From Herbaspirillum sp. alder98 (lineage in GTDB: Bacteria > Pseudomonadota > Gammaproteobacteria > Burkholderiales > Burkholderiaceae_D), in the NCBI RefSeq assembly GCF_020179755.1, contig NZ_JAIUCY010000007.1:1-64000 (forward strand): DNA of 64,000 bases, written 5' to 3'. Positions 16,326 through 26,183 of this stretch are shown here, piece after piece (the stretch's first letter is position 1; every line of letters starts with the position of its first letter). The position numbers and the translations under genes are program-made. The notes under the pieces were generated by a model that was not told the origin of the DNA, made no database searches, and worked only from the letters and a program-made list of their open reading frames with translations.

Positions 16326-17327
16326 ATGAACATCACCATTCTCGGTGCCGGCGCCTGGGGCACGGCACTGGCCATCACCCTGGCGCGCCGGCATGACGTC
16401 GTACTGTGGGGGCGCAACCGCGAGGCCATGGTCGATGCGCAACAGGCCCGCGAGAACCGGTCCTATCTGCCTGGCTTCCCGTTACCGGATACGCTCACCG
16501 TCACGGCCGACTTCGAACTGGCCGTCGATCATGTCTGCGGCGACCCGTCGTCGTTGCTGATCGTGGCCTCGTCGGTGGCCGGCTTGCGCGAGCTGGCCGG
16601 GCAACTGCGCGCGCACGCCATCCCCAACCTGGTCTGGCTGTGCAAGGGCCTGGAAGAACATACCCGCCTGCTGCCGCACCAGATTGTGCAGCAGGTGCTG
16701 GGCGACAAGATCGCCGCCGGCGCTTTGTCGGGCCCCTCGTTTGCCCAGGAAGTCGCACGCGGCCTGCCCTGCGCCCTGACCATCGCCGGTGGCGACGCCG
16801 CACTGTGCCAGCGGGTGGTCACGGCGGTCCATGGCGGCAACATCCGCATCTATTCCAGCGACGATTTGATCGGGGTCGAGATCGGCGGCGCGGTCAAGAA
16901 CATCCTGGCCATCGCCACCGGCGTGGCCGATGGTCTGCAACTCGGCCTCAATGCCCGGGCGGCGCTGATCACCCGCGGCCTGGCCGAGATCACCCGGCTC
17001 GGCGTGGCGCTGGGCGGCCGTCCCGAGACCTTCATGGGACTGTCCGGCGTGGGCGACCTGATCCTGACCTGCACCGGTGACCTCTCGCGCAATCGGCGGG
17101 TGGGCCTGGGACTGGCGCAAAACAAGAAGCTCGACGATATCGTGACCGAACTGGGCCACGTGGCAGAAGGGGTGCGCTGCGCCAAGGCGGTGCGCGAACT
17201 GGCACGCGAACGGCAGATCGACATGCCGATCACCGATGCGGTCGCCGCGGCGCTATTCGATGGCGTGTCGGTGCAAGAGATGGTGACGCGCCTGCTGGCG
17301 CGGGATGCACGGGAAGAGACCGTATAG
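16326..17327 (+). CDS. gpsA: NAD(P)+-dependent glycerol-3-phosphate dehydrogenase
   Basis: The 333-residue enzyme makes sn-glycerol-3-phosphate from dihydroxyacetone phosphate for phospholipid synthesis. Visible motifs are the Rossmann loop [12 protein letters not shown] (4-15), [15 protein letters not shown], the catalytic-lysine stretch [14 protein letters not shown] and [19 protein letters not shown]. Length is typical. It ends the rhodanese-grxC-secB-SH3-gpsA run and is followed by a strong hairpin at 17357-17394. Confidence 0.97.
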   Translation: MNITILGAGAWGTALAITLARRHDVVLWGRNREAMVDAQQARENRSYLPGFPLPDTLTVTADFELAVDHVCGDPSSLLIVASSVAGLRELAGQLRAHAIPNLVWLCKGLEEHTRLLPHQIVQQVLGDKIAAGALSGPSFAQEVARGLPCALTIAGGDAALCQRVVTAVHGGNIRIYSSDDLIGVEIGGAVKNILAIATGVADGLQLGLNARAALITRGLAEITRLGVALGGRPETFMGLSGVGDLILTCTGDLSRNRRVGLGLAQNKKLDDIVTELGHVAEGVRCAKAVRELARERQIDMPITDAVAAALFDGVSVQEMVTRLLARDAREETV

Positions 17328-17356
17328 GCGTTTAAGCGTCTAAGCCCTGCAAGTAC

Positions 17357-17394
17357 AACAGCCCCCATCAGCGGCAACGCTCATGGGGGCTGTT
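17357..17394. terminator. Strong two-way terminator between gpsA and a small hypothetical gene
   Basis: A 12-base perfect stem (AACAGCCCCCAT at 17357-17368 with ATGGGGGCTGTT at 17383-17394) encloses a second mini-stem AGCG-GCAA-CGCT. The plus strand ends in TGTTT and the minus strand in GCTGTTG, so it can serve the two convergent genes, though the U-tracts are short. Confidence 0.75.
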
Positions 17395-17455
17395 TGCATG
17401 ACAACGACATCCGGTGCTGCAGGGGCCGGCAACTGGCCGGCCGCTTAACTCAGTG

Positions 17456-17689
17456 TCAGCGCGCGATGATGTCGCTTTGCATCTTCGGGCGCTTGAAGCG
17501 CTGCGGCGATCCGCCTTCGACGACGTCGTCCATGTGCTTGGAAATCTTGTCGTAGGCGGAGCAGTCATCTGCTTCGTCCTTGATGCGCTTGCTCAGGCGC
17601 GACGGACGGGATTCACCGGACATGGCCAACTGCGCTGCGCGGCCTGCGTGGTTACGATTGACGGGTTTATTGCGTTGAATGGCTTGCAT
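17456..17689 (-). CDS. Small basic hypothetical protein (77 residues)
   Basis: The product begins MQAIQRNKPVNRNHAGRAAQ and is rich in Arg, Lys, Ser and Asp, with no signal peptide or membrane segment. I do not recognise a family. It is judged real because a strong GAAGGAAAAACG ribosome site precedes the ATG, its base composition differs from the AT-rich DNA upstream, and it is bounded by the terminator at 17357-17394. Two TTCGA-type dyads lie 37-85 bases upstream and could be operators. A stress-induced or nucleic-acid-binding role is only a guess from charge. Confidence 0.65.
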   Translation of the reverse strand: MQAIQRNKPVNRNHAGRAAQLAMSGESRPSRLSKRIKDEADDCSAYDKISKHMDDVVEGGSPQRFKRPKMQSDIIAR

Positions 17690-18117
17690 CGTTTTTCCTT
17701 CTACGTCACCTGACGTTCTATGTTCTTCGATATTCCCCTATCGAAAAACCGGCAGTGCTTCGACCTTGTCGAAAAGCAATGCTCCCCAGTACGAATACTT
17801 ATTCCTTTGGCATTTGAAACGATCGCTCTTAACTGGCGCTTTAACTATGTAACGCTCAAGTCGCGATTTGGAATACGTAAAAAGTCAGGATTTTGTCAGC
17901 CAATTTCAATTTATTTTTAGGCAACATTTTTATGCTGCGATGCGGCATTACGTAAAAATGGCTTAACCATGCAGGTTTGCAGGCACTTTCCGTGCTGGGA
18001 TTTGTGCAAAATTCAGCCGCCGATGCCCGTTGAAACAAATGTTGCCAAACGTATCTGCATCGCAAATACCACACGTTCACCAGCCTTTTTCGATAAAAAA
18101 TGATGCCAAAACACAAC
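17690..18117. other. AT-rich non-coding region with several dyads
   Basis: No gene is supported in these roughly 430 bases. They contain two neighbouring dyads upstream of the small gene (TTCGATA/TATCGAA at 17726-17745 and TTCGAC/GTCGAA at 17759-17773). Further away is a hairpin CATTTTTA-TGC / GCA...TAAAAATG at 17925-17960. The low GC content contrasts with the rest of the window, which suggests a regulatory or laterally acquired patch. A 66-codon open frame at 17720-17920 on the plus strand lacks a ribosome site. Confidence 0.5.
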
Positions 18118-18135
18118 ATCCAACGAGCGTTGGAT
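18100..18135 (-). terminator. Intrinsic terminator of the GNAT gene
   Basis: On the minus strand ATCCAACG and CGTTGGAT (18118-18135) form an 8-base stem with a two-base loop, followed by GTTGTGTTTT. It lies 20 bases after the acetyltransferase stop codon. Confidence 0.75.
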
Positions 18136-18154
18136 GCGGCATGCGGGATGTATT

Positions 18155-18748
18155 TCAGGCGAGGGGACGCTGATCAAGATCGGCCGGCACCAGCGAGAAC
18201 ACCTTTGCATCGCGTGGTTCGCCATGAAAGATGAGCCGGTTGCGGGCCAGGCATTCGAGCGTGGCGCCGGTTTTTTCCGCCACCCGCTGGCTGCGCAGGT
18301 TGCCGGCCTGGGCGACGATTTCCAGCCGGGTCAGGCCCACCCGGGTGAAGGCAAAGCTGGCCGCAGCCCGTGCCGCCAGCACCGCGATGCCGCGACCGGT
18401 ATAGCCGTCGCGGACCCAGTAGCCAAGATTGGCCGTTTGATTGAGATGACTGATCTGGTTGATGGCGACCGAGCCGATGACCTCTCGCGAGGCGCGCGCG
18501 ATGACATTGAAATCGTAGGCCACGCGCATGCCCCATTGCTCGATACTGCGCTGCAGGAACAGCTTGGCGTCGGCCGGCGAATAGTCGAGCGAACACCAGG
18601 CTTCCCATTGGCTGATGGCCGCAGCCGATTGATGCACCGCGTGGTACAGGGCCGGCGCCTCGCGCAAACCCAGCGGTCGCACTTCGATGTGGCTGTCGCA
18701 GTAAATGATTTGGCGGTCGCGGTCTATATGCTGGTTCATGCTGGACAT
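18155..18748 (-). CDS. GNAT-family N-acetyltransferase (RimJ/RimL type)
   Basis: The 197-residue protein has the RimJ/RimL layout: VRPLGLREAPALYHAV near the N-terminus, the central strand VIGSVAINQI, NLGYWVRDGYTGRGIA for the acetyl-CoA pyrophosphate loop, and a C-terminal RLEIVAQAGNLRSQRVAEK motif. These enzymes acetylate protein N-termini or small amines; the substrate is not evident. It is monocistronic, with a terminator directly downstream. A second ATG three codons inside is possible. Confidence 0.88.
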   Translation of the reverse strand: MSSMNQHIDRDRQIIYCDSHIEVRPLGLREAPALYHAVHQSAAAISQWEAWCSLDYSPADAKLFLQRSIEQWGMRVAYDFNVIARASREVIGSVAINQISHLNQTANLGYWVRDGYTGRGIAVLAARAAASFAFTRVGLTRLEIVAQAGNLRSQRVAEKTGATLECLARNRLIFHGEPRDAKVFSLVPADLDQRPLA

Positions 18749-18818
18749 GGGGCGCTGAGAAGAGCACCGCCGATGTGCATCATCTTACCCAAAAATCCGC
18801 GTGCTCAACAATCGTGGT

Positions 18819-19466
18819 TCAGGCGCCCAGGTGCGGATGCAGATCGGCCAGCCGTTCGATGACCGCCACGCCCTCGGGCAACTCGGGATGCACCCCATGC
18901 TCTTGCAGCGCGATCACCTTCATGCCGGCTGCCAGGCCCGCCTGCACGCCCGGCAGGCTGTCTTCGACCACCGCGCAACGCGCCGGCGCCACCCCCAGGC
19001 TTTGCGCAGCGAACAGGAAGAGCGCGGGGTCCGGCTTCCAGCGCTGGACGTCGTAGGCGCTGAAGATGCGCCCGGCAAAATAAGGCAGCAGGCCCGTCAC
19101 GCGCAGGCAAAGCTCGATCTTGTGATGCGGCGCATTGGAGGCCAGCGCATACGGGATGGCCAGCGCCTGCACCATCTCGAGGGCGCCGGCGATCGGTTGC
19201 AGCCGCGCCTCCAGCATGGTGCCCATGAGCGCGCGCAGTTCCTGCTCGAAACTGGCCGGCAGCGGCGCACCGTGCAAGGCTTCGATGTGCGCGCGGCACA
19301 GCGTCATGCTGACGCCGCGAAAACGCTGCAGCGCCTCGCGTGCCGTCAGGTCGACGCCATAACGGGCGACATACTCGGACCACGCTTCGGCGGCGACCAC
19401 CTCGCTGTCGACCAGGGTGCCGTCGCAGTCGAAGATGACCAGGTCAATGGCGTTGTCCGGGTTCAT
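18819..19466 (-). CDS. HAD-superfamily phosphatase (beta-phosphoglucomutase/phosphatase branch)
   Basis: The 215-residue protein carries all four HAD motifs: FDCDGTLVDSE (motif I, nucleophile Asp13), ALASNAP (motif II), the Lys in QRWKPDPALF (motif III) and VVEDSLPGVQAG (motif IV). The alpha-helical cap between about 20 and 90 places it with YieH, Gph and beta-phosphoglucomutase-like hydrolases. The natural phosphate ester cannot be told. An AAAGGAGACGCA ribosome site supports the ATG, and its start lies 10 bases after the stop of ccsA, so the two are probably co-transcribed. Confidence 0.9.
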   Translation of the reverse strand: MNPDNAIDLVIFDCDGTLVDSEVVAAEAWSEYVARYGVDLTAREALQRFRGVSMTLCRAHIEALHGAPLPASFEQELRALMGTMLEARLQPIAGALEMVQALAIPYALASNAPHHKIELCLRVTGLLPYFAGRIFSAYDVQRWKPDPALFLFAAQSLGVAPARCAVVEDSLPGVQAGLAAGMKVIALQEHGVHPELPEGVAVIERLADLHPHLGA

Positions 19467-19476
19467 TGCGTCTCCT

Positions 19477-20631
19477 TTAGAGTTCGCCGTACGAGTGCAG
19501 GCCAGAGAGGAACATGTTCACGCCGAGGAACGCAAAGGTAGTCACCAGCAGGCCGACCAGCGCCCACCAGGCCGCGACCTGTCCGCGCAAACCCTTCATC
19601 AGGCGCATGTGCAGCCAGGCGGCGTAATTGAGCCAGACGATCAGGGCCCAGGTTTCCTTCGGGTCCCACGACCAGTATCCGCCCCAGGCTTCGGCGGCCC
19701 ACAGGGCGCCGAGGATGGTGGCGATGGTGAAGAACGCGAATCCGACTGCAATCGCCTTGTACATCACATCGTCGAGCACTTCCAGCGACGGCAGGCGATC
19801 GGCCAGGATGCCGCGCGACTTCAGCAGGTAGGCCACCGCGACCATCGCCGCCAGCGCAAACGTGCCGTAGCCGATGAAGTTGGCCGGCACGTGGATCTTC
19901 ATCCACCAGCTTTGCAATGCCGGCACCAGCGGCTGGATCTCGGCCGCATCGCGCGAGACCGTGTACCACATCAGGAAACCGACCGCCGCCGAAATGACCG
20001 TCAGCACGAAGGCGCCCAGCTGGCGCGTGGCGTAATGCTGTTCGTAATAGAGATAGAACAGCGCCGTGATCATGCAGAACAGGATGAACACTTCATACAG
20101 GTTCGAGATGGGGATATGGCCGACATCGGGGCCGATCAGGTACGACTCGTACCAGCGCACCATCATGCCGGTGAAGCCCAGCACCACCGCCGCCCAGCAC
20201 AGCTTGGAGCCGATTGCCGTGCCGGTGCCCGCGCGCGTGGCCAGCCCGCCCCAGTAGAACAGGGTCGACAGCAGGAACAAGGCGCTCATCCACAGAATCG
20301 CCGACTGGCTCGACAGCAGGTACTTGAGGAAGAATTTCTTCTCTGCCATGTCGAGCGCGCCACCGTACATCGAGATGGCACCCAGCGACAGCACCGCCAG
20401 CAAGGCGATCAGCGCCCGCACCGGTTTCCAGTGCCAGCCGAGCCAGGCGAAGGTCGGGGCCGCCAGCAACAGCACGGCCTTCTCGTAATAATCCATATAG
20501 TCGCCAAAGCGGGTCAGTGCATAGAGCGACCCTGCGACCAGGGCGGCAGCGTAGATCCAGTCCACGATGCTCAACCGGCGAAAGAAGCTTGGCTCCTGGG
20601 TATAACCTTGGGTTGCTTCCGTGATTTCCAT
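19477..20631 (-). CDS. ccsA: System II cytochrome c assembly protein CcsA/ResC (often annotated CcsB)
   Basis: The 384-residue membrane protein has at least eight hydrophobic helices and the WWD-type haem-handling signature WGGYWSWDPKETWALI, with His residues in flanking loops (KIHVPANFIGYG, AAWLHMRLMKG). With ResB it moves haem across the membrane and attaches it to apocytochromes c in the periplasm. I chose the ATG at 20629-20631 because GGAG lies 6 bases ahead; upstream in-frame ATGs lack this. It follows resB in the same direction, and a cytochrome c4 gene lies just upstream of that. Confidence 0.93.
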   Translation of the reverse strand: MEITEATQGYTQEPSFFRRLSIVDWIYAAALVAGSLYALTRFGDYMDYYEKAVLLLAAPTFAWLGWHWKPVRALIALLAVLSLGAISMYGGALDMAEKKFFLKYLLSSQSAILWMSALFLLSTLFYWGGLATRAGTGTAIGSKLCWAAVVLGFTGMMVRWYESYLIGPDVGHIPISNLYEVFILFCMITALFYLYYEQHYATRQLGAFVLTVISAAVGFLMWYTVSRDAAEIQPLVPALQSWWMKIHVPANFIGYGTFALAAMVAVAYLLKSRGILADRLPSLEVLDDVMYKAIAVGFAFFTIATILGALWAAEAWGGYWSWDPKETWALIVWLNYAAWLHMRLMKGLRGQVAAWWALVGLLVTTFAFLGVNMFLSGLHSYGEL

Positions 20632-20793
20632 TCCGTTCTCCATATGAATGCAGTCGGCCGCCTGGGGCGCCATCCTCCATCCGCTCCTGCCATCGTTGAT
20701 CGAGTGCAGGAAAATTACCGCCATCCGTCGGCGGCACGGTCTCCGTCATGTCTGCTACCGGCTTGGTATGCGCTGCGTCGCCGGTTTTGCCAT

Positions 20794-22932
20794 TCAGTTA
20801 CCGGGTGAGGCTGGCGCTGGCGCCAGCCGCGCCTTCATCTGCTCGAATTCGCGATCAAAGTCGAGCGTGCGACGCTGCGTGCTCATGGCCATCAATGCCT
20901 GGCTGCCCTGGCCATCCGCGCCCGGCTTGATCCAGATCCACAGGCGACGCTCGCGAATATAAAGCATCGCGAACACCCCCAGTACCAGCAACAGGCAACC
21001 GAAGTAGACCACCTTCTTGCCGGGCGAGCGGGTGACCTGCAACACCGATGCCTTGATCTCTTCGAAACCGGTCAGTTGCAGCAAGACCGGCGCCGGGTAG
21101 AAGCCGGCATCGGCCAACGCATTGATCGACAGTTGCAGGAAACGGCCATTGGCCTCGTCGCTGGCGACCGCCGCCTGGCCGTCCTTGGCGCGTGCCGCCT
21201 GCCACAGTTCCCACATGCTGCCGTTAAGAATCTTCATGAAGATGTCGGCGGCCTTTTCCTGCTCGGCAGCCGGCAGTTTCTCGAGGAAGCGGGTCACTGC
21301 AATGAAACCGGACTGGCTGCCGTCGCCGGCAAAGATATCCAGGCCCCGTTGCGCCGACTGCTGCAGTTGCTCGCGCAGTGCAGCCGGAGTATCGCGCCCA
21401 CTTGAGATGGCGTGCTGGGCATAGCGACGCGCCGCTTCCTGACGCAGTTGCGGGTTGGCCAATGCCGCCCGCAGTCGCATCCATTCGACCATGCTGTCGT
21501 TTTCGTCGGCCGGGATGCGCAGGTAGCGGAACGGCTGGTCGGGTTGCTCGCGCATGCCCGCCAGGAACACATAGGCGCCGTCGATCTGCATCGACTGCAT
21601 GTAGTTCAGGTATTCGCGCGCCTGCCCGGTCTGGTCGCGCAGCTTGTACTGCACGGTCGGTCCGACGTTCTTGAAGTCCTTGCTGTTGGCGTTCTTGGCA
21701 CTCGATCCCAGGTGCTTGTCGAGTCCCTCCATGAAGCCGCGGTTGACGCTCTTGCCCACATTGACGGCACGGGCGTCGCCACTGGTGGTGCCGCCGCCGT
21801 TGTTCATGTTCTCGACGTTGAATGGGCGAAAGCCGCTCCATTCCACCGTATAGCCGCCCGGCACCTGCGCCAGCGGCGTGCTGCCGTTGACCTCGCCGGC
21901 CAGCTCGAAACGGGTATTGGCGCCGCCGCGCATGGCGTAACCGTTCAGCTTGAGCTTGCTGCCGCCGTCTTCGAAACTGGACTGGTAGAGTGCGATGCCG
22001 TTATAGATCAGCGGCTCGTTGACCTTGATGGTGGCCGCCGTTTCGCGCCCGGTCTCGTGATCGCGCACCACCACTTCACTGGCAAACAGCTTGGGCATGC
22101 CGGTCGAGTAGAACTCGATGATGAAACGCTTGAGCTGGATGGTGAACGGCAGGTCCTGGATCATCACGCCATCCTTCTGCGGGATGATCGCGGTGCTGCT
22201 GCTGGCGCCCTCGGGAATGAGCGTATTGCCGCGAAACGTGGGGTTGCCCAGGCCCAGGCGATACCGCTCCGGAATCTGCGAGATGATGCCGTTGCCATTG
22301 AATGCCGCCTTGCCATAGAACCACTGCTGGAAACGGATCGGCAGGTCGGAATCGAGCAAGCCGCCGAGGCAGATGATGACGATGGCCGCATGCGCGAAGA
22401 TATAGCCCAGCTTGTTGGCAGCGCCCTGCTTGGCCGCGATCAGGACCGCGCCGTCCTTGTCGGCCAACTTGACCTTGTAGCCACGCCCACGCACCTGGGC
22501 CGCCAGTCGGGCCGCGCTGGCCTGGACGCCTTCGACCAGGTTCCAGTCCATCCGGTGGTGGAAGTTGCGCAATGACTGCTCGCGCACGTTGTCGCGCCAG
22601 CTGCGCATGTCGCGCAGCATCTTGGGCGCATTGCGGGCGATGCACAACGACGTCGACAACACCAGGAAGCCCATGATCAACAGGAACCACCACGCCGAGT
22701 ACACCGCATACAACCCGGCCTTGTTGAACACCTCGAACCAGAACGGACCGAACTGGTTGACGTAGTTGGGCATCGGCTCGTTCTGCTTCATGACGGTGCC
22801 GATCACCGAGGCGATGGCAATCAGGGTCAGCAGGCTGATCGCAAAGCGCATCGACGACACCAGTTCGACGGCTTCGCCCAGCCAACGCTGGCGGGTCTTG
22901 ATCAAGATTCCTTCGGTACTGCCCGTGGTCAT
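20794..22932 (-). CDS. resB: System II cytochrome c assembly protein ResB/CcsB
   Basis: The 712-residue protein opens with SSMRFAISLLTLIAIASVIG and GPFWFEVFNKAGLYAVYSAWW, the conserved first helices of ResB. A further helix (KLGYIFAHAAIVIICLGGLL) precedes a large periplasmic domain, and the last helix is near the C-terminus (KVVYFGCLLLVLGVFAMLYI). It is the partner of CcsA in the haem lyase complex. A 162-base gap separates it from ccsA, with no terminator visible. Gene order cytochrome c4, resB, ccsA is common in betaproteobacteria. Confidence 0.94.
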   Translation of the reverse strand: MTTGSTEGILIKTRQRWLGEAVELVSSMRFAISLLTLIAIASVIGTVMKQNEPMPNYVNQFGPFWFEVFNKAGLYAVYSAWWFLLIMGFLVLSTSLCIARNAPKMLRDMRSWRDNVREQSLRNFHHRMDWNLVEGVQASAARLAAQVRGRGYKVKLADKDGAVLIAAKQGAANKLGYIFAHAAIVIICLGGLLDSDLPIRFQQWFYGKAAFNGNGIISQIPERYRLGLGNPTFRGNTLIPEGASSSTAIIPQKDGVMIQDLPFTIQLKRFIIEFYSTGMPKLFASEVVVRDHETGRETAATIKVNEPLIYNGIALYQSSFEDGGSKLKLNGYAMRGGANTRFELAGEVNGSTPLAQVPGGYTVEWSGFRPFNVENMNNGGGTTSGDARAVNVGKSVNRGFMEGLDKHLGSSAKNANSKDFKNVGPTVQYKLRDQTGQAREYLNYMQSMQIDGAYVFLAGMREQPDQPFRYLRIPADENDSMVEWMRLRAALANPQLRQEAARRYAQHAISSGRDTPAALREQLQQSAQRGLDIFAGDGSQSGFIAVTRFLEKLPAAEQEKAADIFMKILNGSMWELWQAARAKDGQAAVASDEANGRFLQLSINALADAGFYPAPVLLQLTGFEEIKASVLQVTRSPGKKVVYFGCLLLVLGVFAMLYIRERRLWIWIKPGADGQGSQALMAMSTQRRTLDFDREFEQMKARLAPAPASPGN

Positions 22933-23090
22933 ATTTCTGCCTTACCGGATCCGGCGCGCGGATCCGCTGTCAATTCGGTTGCCGGTCGCGGGACCTAAGC
23001 GTGATAAACCCGCAATTTTACCGCTCCAGGCAAAAGTGCGTCGTGGCACCTCTTGAGACGTGGTCCGCCGCGCCGGCAACCGGCGCCGGC

Positions 23091-23118
23091 AAAAAAAGAG
23101 GCGGCATGGCGCCGCCTC
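23091..23118 (-). terminator. Intrinsic terminator after cytochrome c4
   Basis: On the minus strand GAGGCGGC (from 23118) pairs with GCCGCCTC (to 23098) around a five-base loop and is followed by seven T. It sits 25 bases past the cytochrome stop, separating that gene from resB. Confidence 0.88.
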
Positions 23119-23142
23119 GCTTTAGCGCTCGCCCGCGCGAGA

Positions 23143-23805
23143 TCAGCGCAAGCCGGCGATGTAGTCGGCGACGGCCTTGATTTCCTTGTCCGACAGGCGT
23201 TCGGCGATGGTGGTCATCTGCGCGCTGTTACTGCGCGTGCCGCCCCGGAAAGCGGTCAGCTGAGCCACCGAGTAATCCTGGTGCTGGCCCGCCAGGCGTG
23301 GATACTGCGCTGGGATGCCGGCGCCGTTGGGACTATGGCAACCCGCGCAGGCCGGCACGTTCTTGGACGCAATGCCGCCGCGGAAGATCTGCTTGCCGAG
23401 GTCGATGGTGTCCTTGTTCTTGGCCGCGCCCGGCTTGGGCGCCTGCGTCACCAGATAGGCGGCAAGGTTCTTGATGTCCTCGTCGGACAAGGCCTTGGCC
23501 ATCGGCGACATCACCGCATTGTTGCGTTCCGGCGTTCGGAAATTGGTCAGCTGCTTGGCGATATAGGCTTCATGCTGCCCGGCCAGCCTGGGGTTTTGCG
23601 TGATGGTCGAGTTGCCAGCGGCACCATGGCATGACACACAGGCAACGATGTTGCGATTGTTGTCGCCGTTGGTGTATAGCGCCTCGCCCTTGGCCGGATC
23701 GGCCTTGGCAGGTGGAGTTTTGACGTCGGCTGCATGTGCCAGGGATGTTACTGCCAGCAATGCAACAAACAAGGTTTGCAACAATGGGGAAAAGGCACGG
23801 TTCAT
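23143..23805 (-). CDS. Dihaem cytochrome c4
   Basis: The 220-residue protein has a Sec signal (MNRAFSPLLQTLFVALLAVT, cleavage after LAHA) and two class I cytochrome c domains. The haem sites are CVSCH (about residue 56-60) and CAGCH (about 154-158). Each domain carries a later NPRLAGQH/YPRLAGQH segment and a Met ligand candidate (NAVMSPMA and SAQMTTIA). It is a periplasmic electron carrier, usually feeding terminal oxidases. An AGGGTG ribosome site precedes the ATG. It has its own terminator, so it is monocistronic although it neighbours the cytochrome assembly genes. Confidence 0.94.
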   Translation of the reverse strand: MNRAFSPLLQTLFVALLAVTSLAHAADVKTPPAKADPAKGEALYTNGDNNRNIVACVSCHGAAGNSTITQNPRLAGQHEAYIAKQLTNFRTPERNNAVMSPMAKALSDEDIKNLAAYLVTQAPKPGAAKNKDTIDLGKQIFRGGIASKNVPACAGCHSPNGAGIPAQYPRLAGQHQDYSVAQLTAFRGGTRSNSAQMTTIAERLSDKEIKAVADYIAGLR

Positions 23806-24004
23806 TCGTCACCCTAATACTTATTGTGAATTGGAAGATTTTGCCCGTTTGGCGGCTGGCTGCCCCCATACCTTTTGCTGGTCATTTGACCTGTCTCCAA
23901 TGGCCGCCATTTTTTGTTAACCCGGCGCAACACAGCAAGAGGTAGCGGCCCATTGTACAATAGGTTTTCCGCGTTTTTCCCCTCTTTCAATTTCCCTCCC
24001 CACC

Positions 24005-24760
24005 ATGTCGCAACTTTGGCAAGCCCGCTTTTTCAACACCATCAATCATCTGCGGGACCTGCCCAAGACTGACATTCCGGAGGTCGCTTTTGCCGGACGT
24101 TCGAATGCGGGCAAGTCCACCGCCATCAACGTGCTGTGCAACCAGAAGCGCCTGGCATTTGCCTCCAAGACGCCCGGTCGCACCCAGCACATCAACTATT
24201 TCTCGATCGGCGGCGCCCATGTCGGGCAGCACCGCAACGACGTCGCGCGCCCGGACGAAATCCGCGCGCTGCTGGTCGACTTGCCCGGTTACGGCTATGC
24301 CGAGGTATCGGGCTCGGCCAAGCATCACTGGCAGGCGCTGCTGGGCGACTATGTGCGACATCGCGAACAACTGGCAGCGCTGGTGCTGATCGTCGATTCG
24401 CGCCGGCCCTTCACCGAACTCGATATCCAGATGATCGAATGGTTCGCCCCCACCGGCAAACCCATCCATTGCCTGTTGTCCAAGTCCGACAAGCTCAATC
24501 GCAACGACGCCACCAAGGCACTGGCGCAGGCCCGGACCTACCTGGCCAGCTACGTCGACGCCGACGGCAATCCGTTTCCGTTCACGGCGCAGTTGTTCTC
24601 GTCGCTCAAGCGGGTGGGACTGGACGAAGCCAATGACCGCATCCTGGAACTGGCGGGGCTCAATGGCGAAGAAGCCGAAGCAGGCGGCGCTGAAGGCCAG
24701 GACGATCAAGATGAAGCCGCCGAGCCTGATGTAGCACAAGGCGGCGACCGGCCCGAGTAA
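24005..24760 (+). CDS. engB: Ribosome biogenesis GTPase EngB (YihA/YsxC)
   Basis: The 251-residue GTPase shows G1 GRSNAGKST (31-39), G2 in TPGRTQ, G3 [10 protein letters not shown] and G4 LSKSDK. It acts in late 50S subunit assembly. Compared with E. coli it has an insertion before G3 ([20 protein letters not shown]) and an acidic C-terminal tail of about 30 residues ([15 protein letters not shown] onward), both seen in betaproteobacterial homologues. The ATG follows a CCCTCCCCACC stretch without a good Shine-Dalgarno sequence. It is divergent from cytochrome c4. Confidence 0.95.
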   Translation: MSQLWQARFFNTINHLRDLPKTDIPEVAFAGRSNAGKSTAINVLCNQKRLAFASKTPGRTQHINYFSIGGAHVGQHRNDVARPDEIRALLVDLPGYGYAEVSGSAKHHWQALLGDYVRHREQLAALVLIVDSRRPFTELDIQMIEWFAPTGKPIHCLLSKSDKLNRNDATKALAQARTYLASYVDADGNPFPFTAQLFSSLKRVGLDEANDRILELAGLNGEEAEAGGAEGQDDQDEAAEPDVAQGGDRPE

Positions 24761-24811
24761 TTAGTATCGGCCTGGCGCCCTTGCGAACGCCCGGTTCGCA
24801 GCGTCGGGACG

Positions 24812-24920
24812 AAAAAAAACCCTGGAGAAAGGGGAACAATCTCCAGGGTTCAACGCCTCTCGATTGCACGAGGGGCCCCGCTCAGGGAGGGAAGGGGAAG
24901 CGGGGAGCAACGAATTGCTC
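24812..24920 (-). ncRNA. Candidate small RNA with C-rich loops and intrinsic terminator (antisense orientation between engB and hemB)
   Basis: Read on the minus strand, the interval folds into four consecutive hairpins. They are GAGCAA-UUCG-UUGCUC (24905-24920), a CCCGCU/AGCGGG stem with a 16-base loop that is almost all C and U (24877-24904), a GCC-CUCG/CGAG-GGC stem (24853-24874), and an 11-base stem AACCCUGGAGA/UCUCCAGGGUU whose last loop also contains UUCCCCUUU. The final stem runs into eight U (24812-24819), a textbook terminator on this strand only. Both flanking genes lie on the plus strand, so this terminator belongs to neither. C-rich loops of this kind pair with Shine-Dalgarno sequences in known small RNAs. 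No homologue is recognised; expression is inferred. Confidence 0.6.
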
Positions 24921-24925
24921 AAACG

Positions 24926-24953
24926 TAAGATAGGCCCTCCAAAGGAAAGTTTC
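24926..24953 (-). promoter_or_regulatory. Possible promoter of the candidate small RNA (ECF/sigma-E-like spacing)
   Basis: On the minus strand GAAACTT (24947-24953) and TCTTA (24926-24930) are 16 bases apart, resembling sigma-E boxes. The predicted start falls at about 24920, exactly at the first hairpin. A TATCTT box (24927-24932) overlaps but has no -35 partner. Confidence 0.3.
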
Positions 24954-25043
24954 GGATTTCACCGCAGATCCCTAATTTCCGTAAATTAGCGACGATTTCA
25001 TAGAAATTATTTGAAATTGCCTTCCGTTGACGACAGATAGTAG

Positions 25044-26081
<1,038 letters not shown>

Positions 26082-26183
26082 ACCGCCCGCCGCCCATGAC
26101 CACCGGCGCCGAATCTGCTCAAGGTCGGCGAAGACCAGCAACACCTCAATACGCTGGCGGCCTGGCGCGGAAGTAAAAAACCT

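Noticed and set aside
17720..17920. A 66-codon plus-strand open frame in the AT-rich gap
   Set aside because: There is no Shine-Dalgarno sequence and no familiar sequence, and it crosses the dyads that more likely regulate the neighbouring small gene.
24818..24850. The hairpin after engB as the engB terminator
   Set aside because: On the plus strand it is preceded by A residues and followed by CAACGCC with no U-tract, so it fits a minus-strand terminator much better.
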